A stretch of 34,838 bases of DNA from assembly GCA_036261615.1 (NCBI GenBank), contig DATAKK010000049.1:1-34838 (forward strand), read 5' to 3'. Numbering within the stretch: position 1 is the first letter of the stretch; every line of letters starts with the position of its first letter. A program made the position numbers and the translations under genes. This DNA is from JAJYQH01 sp036261615 (GTDB lineage Bacteria > Actinomycetota > Actinomycetes > Propionibacteriales > Propionibacteriaceae). The notes under the pieces are model-generated. The model did no database searches and had not been told where the DNA came from. It saw nothing but the letters and a program-made list of their open reading frames with translations. Shown here piece by piece: positions 31,432-34,838 of this stretch.

Positions 31432-32664
31432 ATGACCTCCCCGCAGAACTCCGGCCGGCCGGCGTCCGCACCCTCGAACCGTTCGGACGCGCTGCGGGTC
31501 GGGGTGGTGGGGGTGGGCCTCCGCGCCACCGTCGCGCTGCACGCCGAGCGCGAGGGCAATGGCGGCGTCATCACCGCCGTGGCCGAGCCCCACCGACTGG
31601 CCCGTGACCGCGTCCGGGAGCGCCTCGGGAAGGACCCCGACACGCTCACCATCGCCCGCGACCTCGACGGCCTCATCGCCGCCGGGATCGACGTCGCCTT
31701 CGTCACCTCACCCGATGACACGCACGCGGAGGTCACCTGCCGGCTGCTCGAGGCGGGGATCCCGGTGTACCTCGAGAAGCCGCTGGCGATCACCGTCGAG
31801 TCGGCCACCCGGGTGCTCCAGTGCGCCTACGCGACCGGCACCAAGCTCTACGTGGGCCACAACATGCGCCACATGAGCGTCGTCCGCACCATGCGCGACC
31901 TCATCACGGCCGGCCGGATCGGCGAGGTGAAGGCGATCTGGTGCCGCCACTTCGTCGGCTCCGGCGGTGACTTCTACTTCAAGGACTGGCACGCCACCCG
32001 CGAGCGCGGCACCGGCCTGCTGGTGCAGAAGGGCTCGCACGACATCGACGTGATGCACTGGCTCGCCGGCTCGCACGCCACCGAGGTCGTCGCCATGGGC
32101 GGCCTCACGCTCTACGACCGCATCAGCGAGCGCCGCGACCGCGGGGACGAGCTCATGCACGACTGGTACTCGCTCGACAACTGGCCCCCCACCCGGGCCA
32201 CCGGCCTCAACCCGGTCATCGACGTCGAGGACCTCTCGATGCTGCTGCTGCGCATGGAGTCGGGCGTCTACGCGTCCTACGAGCAGTGCCACTACACGCC
32301 CGACTACTGGCGCAACTACACGGTCATCGGCACCGAGGGGCGGCTGGAGAACTTCGGCGACACCGAGGGCGGGGTGGTGCGGCTGTGGAACCGGCGCACC
32401 GAGTACAACCCCGACGGCGACGAGCAGTTCCCGATCCTCGGGGACGCCGGCGGGCACGGGGACGCCGACCTGCTGACGGTCACCGAGTTCCTCCGGTTCG
32501 TCCGCGAGGGTGCTCGCACCGACACCTCGCCGGTCGGGGCCTGGCACGCGGCCGTCACCGGCATCCTGGCGACCGAGTCCCTGCGCGACGGGTCGACCCC
32601 GCGGCGGCTGCCCGACCTGCCCTCCGACCTGCTCGCGTACTTCGCGGACAACCAGGCGAGGTAG
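31432..32664 (+). CDS. Gfo/Idh/MocA-family oxidoreductase
   Basis: A 410-residue NAD(P)-dependent sugar or inositol dehydrogenase-type protein. The Rossmann part is about residues 20-145: RVGVVGVGLRATVALHAER, VAFVTSPDDTHAEV, and the family lysine in VYLEKPLAI. The C-terminal beta-sheet domain carries the catalytic-type histidine region (LLVQKGSHDIDVMHWLAG). The first 20 residues are a disordered Ser/Pro tail. The ATG at 31432 is supported by a promoter spaced for a leaderless message. It diverges from the mutase operon (134 bases), so one regulator may serve both. Its stop abuts the stop of the HAD gene with no spacer. Confidence 0.88.
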   Translation: MTSPQNSGRPASAPSNRSDALRVGVVGVGLRATVALHAEREGNGGVITAVAEPHRLARDRVRERLGKDPDTLTIARDLDGLIAAGIDVAFVTSPDDTHAEVTCRLLEAGIPVYLEKPLAITVESATRVLQCAYATGTKLYVGHNMRHMSVVRTMRDLITAGRIGEVKAIWCRHFVGSGGDFYFKDWHATRERGTGLLVQKGSHDIDVMHWLAGSHATEVVAMGGLTLYDRISERRDRGDELMHDWYSLDNWPPTRATGLNPVIDVEDLSMLLLRMESGVYASYEQCHYTPDYWRNYTVIGTEGRLENFGDTEGGVVRLWNRRTEYNPDGDEQFPILGDAGGHGDADLLTVTEFLRFVREGARTDTSPVGAWHAAVTGILATESLRDGSTPRRLPDLPSDLLAYFADNQAR

Positions 32665-33462
32665 TCAGCGTCCGGGGAACCACCGGTCGAGCTCGATGGC
32701 CAGGCCGTCGTGCTCCACGGACGCCGTGACGTGGTCGGCCGCGCCGCGCACCGGGTCGAGCGCCTGGCCCATCGCCACGCCCCGGCCCGCCCAGCGGAGC
32801 ATCTCGATGTCGTTGCTGCCGTCACCCACGGCCAGCACCTCGCGCGCGTCCACTCCCAGCCGCTCGCACACGACCTTCAGCCCGTCCGCCTTGGTGACGT
32901 TGCGGGGCGCGATGTCGAGCCAGGCGGTCCAGCCGACGAAATACTCGACGCCCTGGTAGCCCAGCGCGGTGGCGAGGCGCTCGAAGTCGGCGGCCTCGGC
33001 GTTCGGGTCGCGGATGACGACGCGGGTGACCGGCTCGGCCACCAGCCGCTCGACCGGCTCGACCCGGATGTCGCCGTTGATCTCCCCGTCGGGGAAGGCG
33101 CGGGTGACGCGGTACCCGCGCCCCACGTCCTCGACGGCGACGATGGCGTCGGGGTGCAGGCTGAGCGCCATCTCGACCACCGCTCGCGCGTCGAACGTCA
33201 CCTGGCGCACCACGGAGAAGGGGTCCGTGGACGCCACGACCGCGCCGTTGCTCATCACCGCCAGGCCGGGCGGCAGGTCGAGGCGATCGAGCACGTCGAG
33301 CGTGCCGGGCCACGACCGCCCGGTGCTGATCACCACATGGACGCCGGCGTCCACGACCCGCTGCACGGCGTCGCGGATCCGGGGGCTCAACGAGTTGTCG
33401 TGTCCGACCAGCGTGCCGTCGACGTCGAGCGCCACCAGACGGGGGCGGAAACTACTGGTCAC
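32665..33462 (-). CDS. Cof-type HAD-IIB phosphatase
   Basis: A 265-residue haloacid-dehalogenase phosphatase with a C2B cap. Motif I is LVALDVDGTLVG, motif II is VVISTGRSW, the lysine motif is RNVTKADGLKVVCERLG, and motif IV is LAVGDGSNDIEML followed by GRGVAMGQA. This class removes phosphate from sugar phosphates or cofactors such as FMN; the substrate is not predictable. The start is GTG at 33462, with GGAGG unusually close upstream. It is tail-to-tail with the Gfo/Idh gene with adjacent stop codons (32664/32665). Confidence 0.9.
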   Translation of the reverse strand: MTSSFRPRLVALDVDGTLVGHDNSLSPRIRDAVQRVVDAGVHVVISTGRSWPGTLDVLDRLDLPPGLAVMSNGAVVASTDPFSVVRQVTFDARAVVEMALSLHPDAIVAVEDVGRGYRVTRAFPDGEINGDIRVEPVERLVAEPVTRVVIRDPNAEAADFERLATALGYQGVEYFVGWTAWLDIAPRNVTKADGLKVVCERLGVDAREVLAVGDGSNDIEMLRWAGRGVAMGQALDPVRGAADHVTASVEHDGLAIELDRWFPGR

Positions 33463-33543
33463 GCCTCCACCATTGCACGACGTTCCTAAGGGTCACCTCA
33501 CCTGGCGCGACGGCACGCAGGGACGTCACCAGGAGTTCGCCGA

Positions 33544-34110
33544 TCAGGCCGCACGCACCCCCTGCGCGGCGTCCGAAACCACCTGTCGGAAGGTGGCGAG
33601 CACGTCGCGCAGCGTGGGGTGCGGGGTGCGTGGGCTGGGCGGGTCGACCGGCTGGCCGGGGACGTGGTCGCGCAGGTGCCGCTTGATCGACGACACCGAG
33701 CACCCGAAGCGGTTGGCCAATTCACGGAGCGACTCGTCGGGGTGCGCGGCCCGGGCGCGGAGGATCTCCGCACGGTTGATCGGGTGGTGCCGGTCGCGGA
33801 CGCCGAGCAGGCCCGACAGATCCTCGGGACTCACGTGCACGCCGAGTCGCGCGCGGATCTCGCGGCGCTGCGCCTCCGTGGTGCCGCCGGCGAAGCCCGC
33901 GACGTCGCACTCGACGACGGCGCGGTAGAGGCACTGCGCCATCATCGGGCATGCCCCGCAGACCTCGGCCGCCTGGCGCTGCAGCGATCGCTGGAGCCGC
34001 CGGTCGGGCGCGCCCGACGCGCCGTCCTCGAGCAGGCGATGATGGAAAAGGTCGGGACGCTGGGCGCAGGGGGTGGTGTCCGTTGCTTCGTTGCGGGACA
34101 TGGCGCTCAT
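33544..34110 (-). CDS. WhiB-family iron-sulfur regulator with C-terminal helix-turn-helix
   Basis: A 188-residue actinobacterial regulator. The [4Fe-4S] ligands are C15, C51, C54 and C60 (CGACPMMAQC), followed by the WhiB turn DVAGFAGGTTEAQRREIRA (usually G-V/I-W-G-G). Typical WhiB proteins end soon after; here about 90 residues continue, with a helix-turn-helix (SLRELANRFGCSVSSIKRHL, near 126-146) and a helical tail. I chose ATG at 34110 because GAGGAGATTC precedes it; a start 17 codons upstream has no ribosome-binding site. It may sense redox state or nitric oxide. Target genes are unknown; the Flp pilin start is 640 bases away on the other strand. Confidence 0.88.
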   Translation of the reverse strand: MSAMSRNEATDTTPCAQRPDLFHHRLLEDGASGAPDRRLQRSLQRQAAEVCGACPMMAQCLYRAVVECDVAGFAGGTTEAQRREIRARLGVHVSPEDLSGLLGVRDRHHPINRAEILRARAAHPDESLRELANRFGCSVSSIKRHLRDHVPGQPVDPPSPRTPHPTLRDVLATFRQVVSDAAQGVRAA

Positions 34111-34210
34111 GAATCTCCTCAGCTCGGCCGCCGGTTTCGGTGCCGGTGCGTGCACAAACACACTGTTGCTTCTGACAAGCAGCCGAGCATGAGGAAAGCT
34201 GCCAAGGGGG

Positions 34211-34230
34211 TCTAAGTACGCGGTACTAGA
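34211..34230. promoter_or_regulatory. Palindrome upstream of the WhiB gene
   Basis: AGTAC (34215-34219) and GTACT (34223-34227) flank GCG. The symmetry extends imperfectly to TCTA and TAGA outside. It lies about 100 bases upstream of the WhiB start in the only AT-richer part of this gap. Candidate operator. Confidence 0.45.
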
Positions 34231-34248
34231 AAGGGGGCAAATTGCGGT

Positions 34249-34527
34249 CTACGAGAAGCGCACGGGGTCCCAGTCGAGCAGGTGCGGCTCCGCCAACCCC
34301 TCGAGAACGAAGGGGTCGCCCGCGACGAACCGCTCGGCGTCCGCGCGGCTCGTGAACAGCCCCATCGACCCCGCGACCGGGTCAGGATTGAGGAAGGGGC
34401 CGAGGGCGAGTACTCCACCGCCCGCCGCCTGGAACGCCTGGTAGTAGGCCTTGTGGCGAGGGTAGACCTGCATCACGCGCCCCCGGTCCGCGCCGTCCCG
34501 GAGCCGATACAGGACGACACACTCCAT
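34249..34527 (-). CDS. YciI-family protein
   Basis: A 92-residue YCII-domain protein, a small dimeric ferredoxin-like fold. It starts MECVVLYRLRDGADRGRV, has the family arginine/His segment PRHKAYYQAFQAAGGG and GPFLNPDP, and ends FVAGDPFVLEGLAEPHLL, where the domain's conserved D-P-F is seen. The family's activity is poorly defined (hydrolase-like or dehalogenase-like). The start is ATG at 34527 with an excellent ribosome-binding site, GGAGGAGAACC. It precedes the WhiB gene on the same strand by 138 bases and diverges from the pilin gene. Confidence 0.85.
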   Translation of the reverse strand: MECVVLYRLRDGADRGRVMQVYPRHKAYYQAFQAAGGGVLALGPFLNPDPVAGSMGLFTSRADAERFVAGDPFVLEGLAEPHLLDWDPVRFS

Positions 34528-34615
34528 GGTTCTCCTCCGTGTCACTGCGGCCCGCCTGGCCCTCACCTGCGCGTTCGCTCATGGTCATTATCGGCGCGCG
34601 GCCGGGCCACGATAT

Positions 34616-34635
34616 GTCGAATGAATCAATTCGAC
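34616..34635. promoter_or_regulatory. Inverted repeat before the Flp pilin gene
   Basis: GTCGAAT (34616-34622) and ATTCGAC (34629-34635) are perfect 7-base arms around GAATCA. A consensus -35 hexamer TTGACA lies just downstream at 34651-34656, but I cannot find a good -10 at the right distance. Candidate operator for the divergent YciI/pilin region. Confidence 0.5.
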
Positions 34636-34749
34636 GCCTGCGGAGCGTTATTGACACCCGGGCCGGGGAAGGAGAAGGTTGGCCTCATCGCTTGGCTCAG
34701 GGACTATGGGGGATCCTGAACGCGGGCGCGAGATTCGAAGGAAGATGTC

Positions 34750-34838
34750 ATGTCCCACCTTGGTGCGCTCATCGCCACGGCTGATTCGTGGCTGCGGCGC
34801 GCAAACACGGACAAGGGCGCCACGATGGTCGAGTATGC
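34750..34838 (+). CDS. Flp-type pilin, N-terminal part (runs off the window)
   Basis: The first 29 codons are visible. A short leader (MSHLGALIATADSWLRRANT) is followed by DKGATMVEYA, the class of prepilin-peptidase site found in Flp/Tad pilins (cleavage after Gly, with Glu five residues and Tyr six residues into the mature part). GAAGGAAG gives a ribosome-binding site. In actinobacteria such genes usually open a tad locus (TadA ATPase, TadB/C, TadE-like pseudopilins), which should follow to the right. The leader and the 220 bases upstream are less GC-rich than the neighbours. Confidence 0.8.
   Translation, partial: MSHLGALIATADSWLRRANTDKGATMVEY

Noticed and set aside
34621..34719. A 32-codon frame starting MNQFDACGALL before the pilin gene
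   Set aside because: It has no ribosome-binding site, overlaps the inverted repeat and the TTGACA hexamer, and shows no recognisable protein pattern. More likely non-coding promoter DNA.

Overview
The window is chromosomal DNA from a high-GC actinobacterium. The evidence is dense GC-rich coding with strong G/C third positions, frequent GTG starts, a WhiB-type iron-sulfur regulator, and an E1/E2 oxo-acid dehydrogenase cluster. The gene mix (arginine deiminase, PAP2-DAGK fusion, EcsC, DUF4282) fits Propionibacteriales/Propionibacteriaceae best, but that placement is inferred. I see no rRNA, tRNA, CRISPR array, integrase or transposase.

Layout. 1-825: the start of a cut-off minus-strand gene that looks like a response regulator, and a complete LuxR-type response regulator. 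826-1207: divergent control region with hairpins and a GGTTAC/GTAACC operator candidate. 1208-4989: branched-chain 2-oxo-acid (or pyruvate) dehydrogenase E1-alpha, E1-beta and E2. 5015-7742: DUF4282 membrane protein, alanine racemase and EcsC-family protein. 7743-9423: a control region with four copies of a CGGCGTAC element, then citrate synthase. 9437-10991: Fpg/Nei glycosylase and leucyl/phenylalanyl-tRNA-protein transferase. 11055-14657: a MarR-controlled module of MarR regulator, MFS transporter, luciferase-like monooxygenase and FMN reductase. 14729-15309: two small overlapping genes that look like a divergent WXG100 pair. 15411-19190: arginine deiminase, prephenate dehydratase and a PAP2-diacylglycerol kinase fusion on the minus strand. 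19191-19656: non-coding repeats. 19657-23542: HAD-IIA phosphatase, SDR epimerase, nucleotidyltransferase and seryl-tRNA synthetase. 23783-27750: a heterodimeric ABC exporter flanked on both sides by copies of one palindromic repeat. 27837-32664: galactokinase-like kinase, sugar nucleotidyltransferase and phosphohexomutase on the minus strand, with a divergent Gfo/Idh oxidoreductase. 32665-34527: Cof-type HAD phosphatase, WhiB regulator with an extra helix-turn-helix, and YciI protein. 34750-end: the start of a Flp pilin gene, probably the edge of a Tad pilus locus.

How the genes work together. Most are core metabolism: branched-chain acyl-CoA supply, citrate synthesis, phenylalanine synthesis, arginine breakdown, peptidoglycan D-alanine and tRNA charging. 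The accessory content lies in the MarR/MFS/monooxygenase module, the WXG100-like pair, the ABC exporter and the sugar-kinase cluster. The most unusual feature is the exporter. One subunit has lost Walker A, the Walker B aspartate, the Q-loop and the H-loop but keeps LSGGQ. The other keeps all of those but has lost LSGGQ, so the heterodimer should have exactly one canonical ATP site.
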